DNA of 23,417 bases from JAJDGF01 sp031549325. GTDB taxonomy: Bacteria > Bacillota > Clostridia > Christensenellales > Aristaeellaceae. Position numbers and translations under genes: made by a program. The notes beneath the pieces were generated by a model. The model searched no databases. It saw only the letters and a list, made by a program, of their open reading frames with translations, and was not told the DNA's origin. Positions 1 through 6,912 of this stretch are shown here, in pieces. The stretch is taken from the NCBI GenBank assembly GCA_031549325.1, contig JAVBQA010000080.1, positions 1-23,417 on the forward strand, read 5' to 3'. Each line of letters starts with the position of its first letter. The stretch's first letter is position 1.

Positions 1-465
1 TTGGTTGTATACTTTTCCCACTCCGGCAACACCGAGGCCGTCGCACAGCGGGTCGCCGAGGCAGCAGGCGCGGATCTGGTGAAACTGGAGGCCGCCGATC
101 CCTATCCGGAGGATCAGGACGCGCTGTCCGCCCGGGCCGAGCAGGAGCAAAAGGACAACGCGCTACCCGCGCTGACGACGGCAATCGACAACATGGATTC
201 ATACGATACCGTGTACATCGGCTACCCGATCTGGCAGGGCGACTTCCCGCAGGTCATTGCCTCGTTCCTGTCGGCCTATGACCTGACCGGCAAGAACATT
301 GCTCCCTTTTGCACCTGCGGCGGCACCGGCCTGGGCGAGACGGAAGCCCGCATCCAGACCCTGCAACCGGGCGCCACGGTGCTGGCCGGCCTCGCTGTCA
401 TGGCGGCCGACGTCCCGAACGCCGATGTTGCCGTGACAGATTGGGTGAGCGGGCTGACCAAGTAG
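1..465 (+). CDS. Flavodoxin (5'-partial)
   Basis: Small FMN-binding electron carrier or flavodoxin-like reductase. The frame is open from base 1 and begins LVVYFSHSGNT, which in this family is the first beta strand plus the phosphate-binding loop, normally preceded by only a few residues. The TTG at base 1 is therefore probably an internal leucine and the true start lies just upstream of the window. SHSGNT (about residues 6-11) should hold the FMN phosphate. GYPIWQGDFP (about 74-83) and the CTCGGTGLGE stretch (about 103-112) match the two isoalloxazine-flanking loops of the Flavodoxin_4-type family. The visible 154 residues are close to full length for that family. There is no signal peptide, so it is cytoplasmic. 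A strong terminator follows 33 bases after the stop, so this transcript ends here. The redox partner cannot be told from this window. Confidence 0.9.
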   Translation: MVVYFSHSGNTEAVAQRVAEAAGADLVKLEAADPYPEDQDALSARAEQEQKDNALPALTTAIDNMDSYDTVYIGYPIWQGDFPQVIASFLSAYDLTGKNIAPFCTCGGTGLGETEARIQTLQPGATVLAGLAVMAADVPNADVAVTDWVSGLTK

Positions 466-498
466 GCGCGCGTCGCGCGGGAACGAAGTAAAGTCAGA

Positions 499-542
499 AA
501 TCAGGCCAATGGGAGTTTGCTCCCATTGGCCTGATTGTTTTT
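499..542 (+). terminator. Rho-independent terminator of the flavodoxin gene
   Basis: A perfect 16-bp inverted repeat (499-514 pairing with 521-536) encloses a 6-base loop (GTTTGC) and is followed by GTTTTT. The stem is long and the T run is on the + strand, so it ends transcription coming from the flavodoxin gene. Confidence 0.93.
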
Positions 543-887
543 GCCGCGAAGAGTAGCGAGGCGCAGCGGTGGCCCGGGCGCGGCACAAGGAGAAACATGC
601 TGTCGCAACGGGGAGAAGGCTCTTTTTCCTTGTCGCGCGGGCAGCGAATCTGAGCGGAATCGGCCTGCCGGCACCGGGTCAGAAAGGCGGTTCCGCCGCG
701 ATAGAGGCGAAAACCTGTGTATTTACACAGGGCATTCTGCGGCCTCCCTATGCGACTATACAGCTGTTCAACCGGACGAAAATGGCTATGATGATCTTAT
801 CACGGTGCGGGCATGCGGGACGACAAAGGGTTGACACACACAGAGTGCGCAGGGCGAGAAGCCAACACAGAAAGGGGATTGGATTGC
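543..887 (+). other. 345-bp intergenic region without a convincing gene
   Basis: No frame here has a ribosome site and protein-like composition; open frames crossing it are low-complexity Arg/Gly/Ala shadows. It holds short inverted repeats: a GGCGG/CCGCC pair at 686-697 and an 18-base operator-like palindrome at 714-731. A TATGAT at 787-792 with TGTTCA 16 bases upstream is a possible but weak promoter for the secreted protein that begins at 888. Confidence 0.5.
714..731. promoter_or_regulatory. 18-bp operator-like inverted repeat
   Basis: CCTGTGTA and TACACAGG are perfect 8-bp arms separated by TT. It lies 156 bases upstream of the start of the secreted-protein gene at 888 and has no T run, so a regulator-binding site is more likely than a terminator. 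Which protein binds it is unknown. Confidence 0.4.
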
Positions 888-1502
888 ATGAAAAAGTTTG
901 CGCTGATTTGGTTGCTGATGCTGACGCTGCTGCCCACGGGCGCGCTGGCGCAAGGGGCGGAGTGGCTCACGTATGCCCACCCGGACGCCGGGTACAGCAT
1001 CGATTACCCATCGGACTGGACGGCCATGGACAGGGACAGCATCGACAGGATCTGGGACGACGTGACCGCCGGCAAGATCAAGGGGCTGGATCCGGCGACG
1101 CTGGAGAGCAACGAGGAACTGGTGCGCAACGGCGGCGTGGCGCTGTTTGTCGCGCCCGGCGGCGCGGTCAATTACAACGTGATGTACCAGGACATCGGCG
1201 CGACGCTAACCGCAGACGAGTTGATCGAGGCGGCGTGTCCTTCGGCCATCGAGGGGCTCCGCGAGATGTTTCCGAAGATGGAGGTGCTGATTGGCGGATC
1301 AAGATGGGTTGCCGGGGACGTGCAGTATGCCCAGGTGCTCATCCGGGCCGAGGCGGGCGGCGAGCAGGTGATGATCGATCAGGCGTACACCATGAAAGGC
1401 TCGATGCTGTACATTCTGACCTTCACGGTCTTTCCGGATCGGGGCATCGACCTGGAGGAAGCGGGCGCCATCATGGATCGGATCGGGGCGTCATTCAAGT
1501 GA
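888..1502 (+). CDS. Secreted PsbP/DcrB-like protein, function unknown
   Basis: 204 residues. I chose ATG 888 rather than the upstream in-frame codon at 813 because AAAGGGG lies 10 bases before it and the protein then begins with a clean signal peptide: MKKF, a hydrophobic stretch, then GALAQ with probable cleavage after ALA (about residue 20). There is no lipobox cysteine. The mature part opens with TYAHPDAGYSIDYPSDW, the typical first-strand pattern of the Mog1/PsbP/DcrB fold (the x-GYSIxYPSxW motif), and ends with a beta-rich half (MLYILTFTVFPD) and a short helix (EEAGAIMDRIGASFK), as those domains do. Length fits a single such domain. Members in Bacillota are common exported proteins of unknown role. 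No neighbour explains its substrate. The fold assignment is by pattern only. Confidence 0.8.
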   Translation: MKKFALIWLLMLTLLPTGALAQGAEWLTYAHPDAGYSIDYPSDWTAMDRDSIDRIWDDVTAGKIKGLDPATLESNEELVRNGGVALFVAPGGAVNYNVMYQDIGATLTADELIEAACPSAIEGLREMFPKMEVLIGGSRWVAGDVQYAQVLIRAEAGGEQVMIDQAYTMKGSMLYILTFTVFPDRGIDLEEAGAIMDRIGASFK

Positions 1503-1667
1503 GGCTGGCAGGATCGGCAGGATGGGCATGGTTGCGCTGGCCGCACTTGGCGGCACGCTCGGATGGCGTCTGAGCGCCATAAGGGGCCGATCGAAGGGCT
1601 GGTCGAGGCGCTGAGGCTGAGGTACCGTCCGCGATGGAGATTCCCTAAGAAGAATGGAGGGCTTACA

Positions 1668-2834
1668 ATGGTGCGTGGGTTAAAGAGGCTATGGTGCGCG
1701 GCGCTGGCATTGCTGCTGACGGTGGGAATGGTTGTGGCCATGCCCGGGGCGGCGCTGGCGGCGGGATCTGTTGCATTGGATCCGGGGTATCTCGAGCTGC
1801 CTGTGGGCACGGGTTGTGTGCTGGATGCGCAGCCGAGCCCGGAGGGCGCAAAGCTGAAGTGGGTATCCAGCGATCCATCCGTCGTCTCCGTGGACGAAGC
1901 GGGGGCAGTCGCGGCGCTGTCCGAGGGTGAGGCGCAGATCACGGTTTCGCTGGCGAACGATCCCGCCGTGTCGGCAGTGTGCACGGTGCAGGCGACGAAG
2001 GACGGCCACATCTACATCTGGAACCGAAGGCCGCAGGAGGCGTCCGTGACGCTTGGCCCGGCCCCCGAAGCGCTGGATGACCAGATCCGACCGGACGGTC
2101 GGCCAGGACAGCGACCACCCGAACCGGAACCCGACCCCGAGCCGCTGACGCCCGAGCAGGTGCAGCAGATCGAAGAACAAGCGCCCATCGAGGTGGAGGT
2201 GCCGCGCGATGAGGAGGGCCAGGTGGAAAAGCCCGCGCCCAAGCCCAGCGTGCGGGAAGCGCGCCGGAAGGAGTACGTGTGGACGATCACCGTGAAGGAC
2301 ACCTGCCACAGCGAACTGGCAAGCCCGGAAGCGGCGCAATCCTTCTCGGCGGTTATGCGCCTGGACTTTACGGCGCAAAAGGATGGCGGCGCCAGCCCAC
2401 TGGGCCGGTACAAGGGCACGGCGACCCTTCGGGACACGCCAGACACCAGCCGCTGGGTGTCAAACACCGAGGCGATCACGGGCGACGCGGCCTCCATGGT
2501 CATGGCGTGGGAAGCGCCGTTTGACAGCGTGGAGTTCAATATCGTGCGCCAGCCGCCCGACCCGGAATCGAAGATCACGCACGAATATTTCATGGGATAC
2601 GGCGGATTTTCAACCACCTGGACGCCCAGAATAACCGCCTCATACGGCAGCATCGGCGACATGGGTGGCGCGCTGAAAGAGGTGCACTGGACCGAGAACC
2701 TGTACATCATGGTCTATATTTACGGCGACCACTTCGCCCATGTGGTCTTTCGGAGAAAGGGCATCGTGAGCGATTGCAATTTCAGCGGCCAGCTGAGCAA
2801 GCGCGTGAAGATGGGCGCGGGCAAGAAGAAATGA
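1668..2834 (+). CDS. Secreted Ig-like (Big2) protein with a novel C-terminal domain
   Basis: 388 residues starting at ATG 1668, preceded by GGAGGG at 1656-1661. The frame is open further upstream to 1563, but only this start puts the signal peptide at the N-terminus (MVRGLKRLW, long hydrophobic run, then AALA cleavage near residue 32). Residues about 35-110 form one bacterial Ig-like group 2 domain: repeated valine-rich strands with the hallmark WVSSDPSVVSVDEAG and a GEAQITV strand. A proline/glutamate-rich linker follows (about 150-195, PEPEPDPEPLTPEQ). The last ~190 residues are beta-rich and aromatic (MGYGGFSTTWTPRITASYGS, YIMVYIYGDHFAHVVFRRKG) and I do not recognise them. There is no LPxTG or C-terminal membrane anchor. 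It is likely an extracellular adhesin- or wall-associated protein; the function is unknown. Confidence 0.82.
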   Translation: MVRGLKRLWCAALALLLTVGMVVAMPGAALAAGSVALDPGYLELPVGTGCVLDAQPSPEGAKLKWVSSDPSVVSVDEAGAVAALSEGEAQITVSLANDPAVSAVCTVQATKDGHIYIWNRRPQEASVTLGPAPEALDDQIRPDGRPGQRPPEPEPDPEPLTPEQVQQIEEQAPIEVEVPRDEEGQVEKPAPKPSVREARRKEYVWTITVKDTCHSELASPEAAQSFSAVMRLDFTAQKDGGASPLGRYKGTATLRDTPDTSRWVSNTEAITGDAASMVMAWEAPFDSVEFNIVRQPPDPESKITHEYFMGYGGFSTTWTPRITASYGSIGDMGGALKEVHWTENLYIMVYIYGDHFAHVVFRRKGIVSDCNFSGQLSKRVKMGAGKKK

Positions 2835-2921
2835 GCCTGAAAGGTCAGACCTATGCATTTATATAGCTAGGCAAAGGCGCGGGGAACGGGTATTTTGAGG
2901 GCGAAGGGGAGGTGATGGCGC

Positions 2922-3239
2922 GTGAAGTGGGTCGGGAAGCTGCGGGCGGCGCTGCGTCCGGCGGAGCAGGGCGCGGTGGAGAGCGCCGTGCCAACAGCGC
3001 CGCGGGGCGAACGGCTGGAGAACCTGACGCGGCGGGAGCGGGAGGTGTTTGCGCTGCTGCTGCAGGGCAGAAAGCAGCGGGAGATCGCGGAGCAGCTGTC
3101 CGTGCGCCCCACGACGGTCAGCTTTCACATCCAGTCGCTGTACAGGAAACTGGGCATTCACGACCGGGCGCAGTTGTTCATCCAGTACGCGCTGCCTGAC
3201 AAGACAAAGCAGGATGCAAGCGGGGAGAAAGACGGATGA
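2922..3239 (+). CDS. Stand-alone LuxR-type (GerE) DNA-binding protein
   Basis: 105 residues from a GTG start with AGGGGAGG about 9 bases upstream. Residues about 33-95 make a full GerE/LuxR helix-turn-helix: LTRREREVFALLLQGRKQ, then EIAEQLSVRPTTVSFHIQSL with the recognition helix, then YRKLGIHDRAQLF. There is no receiver, PAS or autoinducer domain; the first ~30 residues are a basic leader with no visible fold. It is therefore a constitutive or protein-partner-controlled transcription factor, similar in layout to small LuxR solo proteins. It lies 87 bases after the Ig-like gene and 120 bases before the next secreted-protein gene, all on the same strand, so it may control these exported proteins. 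That role is inference from position only. Confidence 0.88.
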   Translation: MKWVGKLRAALRPAEQGAVESAVPTAPRGERLENLTRREREVFALLLQGRKQREIAEQLSVRPTTVSFHIQSLYRKLGIHDRAQLFIQYALPDKTKQDASGEKDG

Positions 3240-3293
3240 AGCGGTCTTTAAGGCGGCTGATGTGGGGGGATCCTTCAGGGATTGCGAGCTTTC

Positions 3294-3321
3294 TTTTGTC
3301 TGCGGTTTGTGCTATTATAAT
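3294..3321 (+). promoter_or_regulatory. Probable sigma-70-type promoter for the gene at 3360
   Basis: A consensus TATAAT at 3316-3321 lies 38 bases before the start codon. The best -35 is TTTTGT at 3294-3299 with a 16-base spacer, which is weak. The region is AT-rich compared with its surroundings. Confidence 0.6.
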
Positions 3322-3359
3322 AGGTATATAGGCAAAAATGGCAATGGAGGGGAATGCGC

Positions 3360-4610
3360 ATGAAAACGTTGCTGTCGCTTGTGCTGACCGTCTGCCTGCT
3401 GCTCGCGCCGCAGGCGCTTGTGCTTTCGGATGTCGCCACACCGCGCCTTTTGGACGTCGCCGCGCCGGACGGGGAACCCAGCTTCGTTATCGGCGCCAAC
3501 CAGGATGGCGCACGCTTTTTGATGGCGCGCGTGCTCCCGGACGTGCCGCCTATGGTAGGGCTGGACATGTTCATTCTGGATGCCGCGTCCGGTGTTCAAA
3601 CTCCGCTGCATCTTGCGGACAGCGCGGACGCGAGCGGAATCGCAATGCGGTTGCTGATGGGCAGGGTCGGGCAGGACGAGGCTGACGCCTTGCTGGAGCG
3701 ATTCGGCGGCGCGGCGGGATACGCCATCCGCGCCATGTGGATGGACAGGCCGATGGTCGTCCAGTGCAGGGGGGATCTTTTGATGCTACGCAGCGGCGGT
3801 GTGGGCTGCGCGCTTGTGGACATGACCACCGGCGAGACCAGGCCGCTGAACACGAGCAGCGCCACCATCGGGCCAGATGGACGGGTGATCGCCTGCAATC
3901 CTGCCGAACCGATGCGAGTTTTCGAGCCCAAATTGCCCATGCCGGTGCCGTTTCCACTGGCATCCGACGGAGAGTTTATGACGCTCTCCGCGACGCCGCT
4001 CGCAGGAGGCGGGGCTGTGTGCGCCCAGCGCGGGATCAAGATGGAGAACATAGATGGCGGGCTTCTTGCCGCTGCGCGCTTTGCATTTGTAAACGCGGAC
4101 GGCGCGCCTGTGGAAACTGTCGATGCCGGAGAGATGCCCTTCAACATGACGCCTGATCGGCTGTTTTACAGCGAGCAGGCGGGCGTGGGGATCGCGATCA
4201 AACCGTCGTACGCCATGATGCGCCCGCCGCTGATTTTCAGGAAGGGCGATTCAAGCGCCCGCCATCTGATCATGGAAAGCCCAGACGCCACGGTCGCGCA
4301 GGCACTGCCGCCCGAAAAGAACCCGGACGGCACTTTTGCCGGAACGGAGGCGTGCGTGCTGTTCCCGATCGGACTGTCCGGCGACGGCGCCGTTGCGCTG
4401 CTGGTCGAGCTGAAAAGCGCCAGCTTGCTGCGGATGGATCTTCAGACGCTGGCCGTTGCGCCCGTTCTGACCAATGCCCAGATGAGCGGGCTGCTTGGCG
4501 ACCGTGAGGACTTCAAGCCGATGATCGCGCTGACCTCGCTTGGCTATAATGGCGGCCAGCTGCTGGGCAGTTGGCACTTGCCGGAAGACAAAATCCTGCA
4601 ACTATTCTAG
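3360..4610 (+). CDS. Secreted propeller-like protein, function unknown
   Basis: 416 residues. ATG 3360 is preferred over the in-frame ATG at 3354 because GGAGGGG (3346-3352) is 7 bases from it and only 1 base from 3354. MKTLLSLVLTVCLLLAPQA is a signal peptide; the cysteine inside it is not in a lipobox context. The mature protein repeats a pattern of strand, short turn and strand with phrases such as FILDAASGVQTPL, LVDMTTGETRPLN and RMDLQTLAVAPVL. These resemble the blade ends of WD40/TolB-like beta-propellers, so a propeller fold is my best reading, not a family match. No enzyme motif is visible. The stop codon TAG is the last three bases of a CTAG at which a palindromic element begins, so insertion there preserved the reading frame end exactly. 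Confidence 0.72.
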   Translation: MKTLLSLVLTVCLLLAPQALVLSDVATPRLLDVAAPDGEPSFVIGANQDGARFLMARVLPDVPPMVGLDMFILDAASGVQTPLHLADSADASGIAMRLLMGRVGQDEADALLERFGGAAGYAIRAMWMDRPMVVQCRGDLLMLRSGGVGCALVDMTTGETRPLNTSSATIGPDGRVIACNPAEPMRVFEPKLPMPVPFPLASDGEFMTLSATPLAGGGAVCAQRGIKMENIDGGLLAAARFAFVNADGAPVETVDAGEMPFNMTPDRLFYSEQAGVGIAIKPSYAMMRPPLIFRKGDSSARHLIMESPDATVAQALPPEKNPDGTFAGTEACVLFPIGLSGDGAVALLVELKSASLLRMDLQTLAVAPVLTNAQMSGLLGDREDFKPMIALTSLGYNGGQLLGSWHLPEDKILQLF

Positions 4611-4773
4611 GTAAGCACTGATCAAATCGGCCACCGGTCTTGAGGCGCCTTTTCCACTCCGGCGGCGGCGCTCTCCGCTTGAAATAGCTCTGCTATTCCT
4701 GCGCTCCGGCTTCTTGCCGGAACGAAAAATCCACCTCAATCCCGGCGGTCGCTTTCATCAGCGCTTACCTAGA
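4606..4773. mobile_element. MITE-like palindromic element (168 bp)
   Basis: The ends are inverted copies: TCTAGGTAAGCACTGATCAA at the left against the complement of the right end, TCTAGGTAAGCGCTGATGAA, with only two differences in 20. The similarity continues inward (GGTCTTGAGGCGCC against GGGATTGAGGTGGA; CCGGC against CCGGC) to a central hairpin AATAGC-TCT-GCTATT at 4683-4697, so the whole element is one imperfect long palindrome. CTAG occurs at both edges (4607-4610 and 4769-4772). It may be a 4-bp target duplication, but because CTAG is its own complement it could equally be the tip of the inverted repeats. There is no coding capacity, so it would move by a transposase made elsewhere. No second copy is seen in this window. 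Confidence 0.75.
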
Positions 4774-4865
4774 CCGCACCGGACAGCGCGAAAAGCAATC
4801 GTCCATGCGTATGTTGCCAAATGGCACTCATGCACCACACAAGAAGTGTAGGCCTGCGCTCGCGG

Positions 4866-4877
4866 TCAGTGCACTGA
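4866..4877. promoter_or_regulatory. 12-bp perfect palindrome before the regulator remnant
   Basis: TCAGTGCACTGA is fully self-complementary and ends 4 bases before the ribosome site (GGAGGGG, 4882-4888) of the receiver-domain remnant. A second short inverted repeat, TGCCA-AA-TGGCA, lies at 4815-4826. These may be operators of the ancestral operon; that is weak inference. Confidence 0.3.
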
Positions 4878-4895
4878 GGCTGGAGGGGATCTGAG

Positions 4896-5276
4896 ATGTA
4901 TCGCTTGATGCTGCTGGACGACGAGTCGATTCTGCTGGAAGGGTTTTTGGACACGGTCGACTGGGCGGTCAGCGGATTTGAAGTGGTGTGTACGGCGCGC
5001 CACGGGTTCGATGGCATCGAACAGTTTTTGGATCACCAGCCCGATGCCATCATCACGGACATCCGCATGCGGTTCATGGACGGCTTGGAGTTCATCCGGT
5101 CTGTCCGGCGGTTGGATCAGGATGTGGAGATCGCGATCATGTCGGCGTATGATGTGTTTGATCACGCTCAGCAAGCGCTGGCCATGGGCGTGACGGACCA
5201 TCTGCTGAAGCCCATGACGACGGACGACATCACGCAATGCCTGGATCGGATGAGACCAACCGAATCCTGCCGCTGA
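4896..5276 (+). pseudogene. Response regulator remnant: receiver domain only
   Basis: The first ~118 residues are an intact CheY-like receiver of the YesN/AraC type: acidic pair in LLDDE, phosphoacceptor Asp in IITDIRMRFMDG (about residue 55), the Ser of IMSAYDVFDHAQ, and the conserved Lys-Pro of LLKPM. After DDITQCLDRM the sequence runs into a different gene and stops at RPTESCR. The usual ~400 further residues, including the AraC DNA-binding domain, are missing. The start ATG has GGAGGGG 7 bases upstream, so the fragment could still be translated, but as a regulator it has no output domain. From about 5243 its bases also encode, in another frame, the end of a permease, which marks a deletion junction. 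Confidence 0.85.
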
Positions 5277-5425
5277 TGCTGAAATACTTCACCAGCAGCT
5301 TCTCGTTCAACTATCCGGCGATGTTCGCGGCGCTGGTGATGTACGTGGTGCTCAGCATCGCGCTGTTTGTGCTGCTGCAGGAGCAGATCATGTCCAGCAT
5401 GGTCGCCGGCGCCGTGAAAGGATAG
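5243..5425 (+). pseudogene. 3' remnant of a MalG-type sugar ABC permease
   Basis: In the +2 frame, about 60 residues from SDETNRILPLMLKYF to the terminal GAVKG match the end of the intact CUT1 permease at 12770-13600; by hand count 30 of the last 55 residues are identical, including NY-AMFAA, LQEQ and AGAVKG. It retains one complete membrane segment and no EAA motif. It has no credible start or ribosome site, so it is a dead 3' end. The junction with the receiver gene lies within about 5240-5258. The stop is 13 bases before the next gene, the spacing expected of an operon neighbour, which suggests that the lost operon once ended permease then UroD-like gene. Confidence 0.85.
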
Positions 5426-5438
5426 GGAGGATAAGCGC

Positions 5439-6671
5439 ATGACCGACAGGGAGATTTTGCGGGCGCTGGCGGGCGAGATCGCCGAGCTGAGCCACCTGCC
5501 CATCCAGGCTGAACACCGGATGCTGCACCGCGCGGTGAACAGCCTGCGTATGATCCGGCCCGTGGTGTTGCTGGATGAGCTGCCCTGGAACCAGCTGAAT
5601 GGCGATGGCGAGCTGGACATTCTGTGTGAGGATGCCTTCCTGCGCACGGTAGAGCAAGAGTTCAGACGGGCGCTGTACCGCTGGCGTCACTGTCCGGGCG
5701 ATATGATCATCGAACCCTACTATCGCCTCAAGCGCTGCGTAACCGTTGGCGACATTGGCGTCACCATCGAAGAGGACACGCTGGAGGCTGATGCGGGTAA
5801 CAACATCGTCTCGCACCACTACATCGATCAACTGCCCGACATGGCGTCGCTGGAAAAGCTTCACGATCCGGAGATCACCGTGGACGACGCGCTGACCGGG
5901 GCTCGTTATGCGCAGCTGGATTCGATCTTTGGCGACCTGCTGCCAATCCACATCATCGGCGTGACGGACGCGGGCTTCTACATGCCTTGGGATAACCTGT
6001 CTATGTGGCGCGGCGTGGAGCCGATCTATATGGACCTGTACGACCGGCCTGAGCTGCTGCACGCATTCATGCGGAAGGTGCTGGACATCCGGCTGCGCCT
6101 GCTGGACCGGCTGGAGGCCATGGATCTGATGGATGCGGACCTGGGCATTTTGCACTGTACGCCGGGGCTGGTGGACGAACTGCCTGGCGAGATCGCGGGC
6201 GGCCGTGTGACGCGAAAAAACATGTGGGGGCGCGGCACCGCGCAGGTGTTCGCATCCGTGTCCCCGGCGATGCACGACGAGTTTGAGATCGAGTATGCCA
6301 AGGCCTTCTTCGCGGGCTTTGGGCTGGTTTACTATGGCTGCTGCGAACCGCTGCACGACAAGATGGACGTCGTGCAGAAGTTGCCGAACCTTCGAAAGAT
6401 CTCGATCACCCCCTGGGCCGACGTGCGCAAAGCCGCCGAGCGCATCGGCAAAAACTACGTGATGTCCCGAAAGCCCAACCCCGCGTCCGTGTCCGTATCG
6501 GTGCTGGACGAAGCCGAACTGCGCAAAGACATCTTGGAAACGTTGGCGTTATGCAAACAGAACGGCACTTCACTAGACATCGTGCTCAAGGACATCAGCT
6601 CCGCCGGCTACAACCCGAACAATCTGACCAGGTGGGAGCAGGTTGTCATGGAGACGGTGAGAAATTACTAG
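5439..6671 (+). CDS. Uroporphyrinogen decarboxylase-like (UroD/MtaA superfamily) protein
   Basis: 410 residues, ATG 5439 with GGGAGG about 8 bases upstream. The pattern is that of the divergent UroD-like TIM-barrel proteins common in gut and soil Clostridia: PVVLLDELPWNQL near the N-terminus, DAGFYMPWDNLSMWRG (about 177-192), ILHCTPG (about 237-243), and a late GLVYYGCCEPLHDKMD (about 295-310) followed by LPNLRKISITPWADV. The His-Cys at 239-240 and Cys-Cys at 301-302 could supply metal ligands like the zinc site of corrinoid methyltransferases (MtaA/MtbA), but no corrinoid protein is nearby. Real heme-pathway UroD is about 350 residues with a different N-terminus, so I do not call hemE. Its place right after a sugar permease remnant suggests a role in sugar-derived substrate metabolism; the reaction is unknown. 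Confidence 0.82.
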   Translation: MTDREILRALAGEIAELSHLPIQAEHRMLHRAVNSLRMIRPVVLLDELPWNQLNGDGELDILCEDAFLRTVEQEFRRALYRWRHCPGDMIIEPYYRLKRCVTVGDIGVTIEEDTLEADAGNNIVSHHYIDQLPDMASLEKLHDPEITVDDALTGARYAQLDSIFGDLLPIHIIGVTDAGFYMPWDNLSMWRGVEPIYMDLYDRPELLHAFMRKVLDIRLRLLDRLEAMDLMDADLGILHCTPGLVDELPGEIAGGRVTRKNMWGRGTAQVFASVSPAMHDEFEIEYAKAFFAGFGLVYYGCCEPLHDKMDVVQKLPNLRKISITPWADVRKAAERIGKNYVMSRKPNPASVSVSVLDEAELRKDILETLALCKQNGTSLDIVLKDISSAGYNPNNLTRWEQVVMETVRNY

Positions 6672-6679
6672 CACGACGG

Positions 6680-6694
6680 TTGCAAACGCTTGCA
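6680..6694. promoter_or_regulatory. cre / LacI-family operator match
   Basis: TTGCAAACGCTTGCA fits the published CcpA catabolite-responsive element pattern WTGNAANCGNWNNCW at every position, with the central CG typical of LacI/GalR-family operators. It lies 8 bases after the UroD-like stop, before the terminator, and about 155 bases upstream of the locus A promoter, so it could serve a weak local promoter or act at a distance. The match is by eye against a known consensus. Confidence 0.55.
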
Positions 6695-6730
6695 TCTTCT
6701 ATGACTGTAATGCTTTGCTCGTGTAAGCGA

Positions 6731-6759
6731 ATCTGCCGGCTTTGCCGGTTGATTTTTTT
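6731..6759 (+). terminator. Terminator after the UroD-like gene
   Basis: ATCTGCCGGC (6731-6740) pairs with GCCGGTTGAT (6744-6753) around a TTT loop: five G-C pairs, one wobble, one mismatch and three further pairs, followed directly by seven T residues. It separates the UroD-like transcript from locus A. Confidence 0.8.
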
Positions 6760-6849
6760 CATCTGGTTGTGAAAGCTGCAGGGAAAAACGCCTGGGGAAT
6801 AGAATGTGAGCAACGGAGCGCTGAGCGGGGCGTTATATGCGGCATCTTG

Positions 6850-6878
6850 TTGCGGCACAAATGGCGATGTGATATAAT
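6850..6878 (+). promoter_or_regulatory. Promoter of locus A (kinase-regulator)
   Basis: TTGCGG (6850-6855), 17-base spacer, TATAAT (6873-6878), with an extended -10 TGA immediately before it (6870-6872). Predicted transcription start is near 6885. This is one of the strongest promoter matches in the window and it rules out kinase starts upstream of about 6885. Confidence 0.78.
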
Positions 6879-6912
6879 GCCGATGCATATCAAAAGCGGC
6901 GAATACTGTGAA

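Noticed and set aside
831..836. Perfect TTGACA box upstream of the gene at 888
   Set aside because: No -10-like hexamer lies 15-19 bases downstream; the sequence there is GC-rich.
569..1573. 334-codon + strand frame overlapping the secreted protein at 888
   Set aside because: Gly/Arg-rich shadow in another frame; the overlapping frame from 888 has signal peptide, ribosome site and domain pattern.
5388..6356. 322-codon antisense frame over the UroD-like gene
   Set aside because: The sense strand carries the conserved family pattern and a strong ribosome site; the antisense product resembles nothing.
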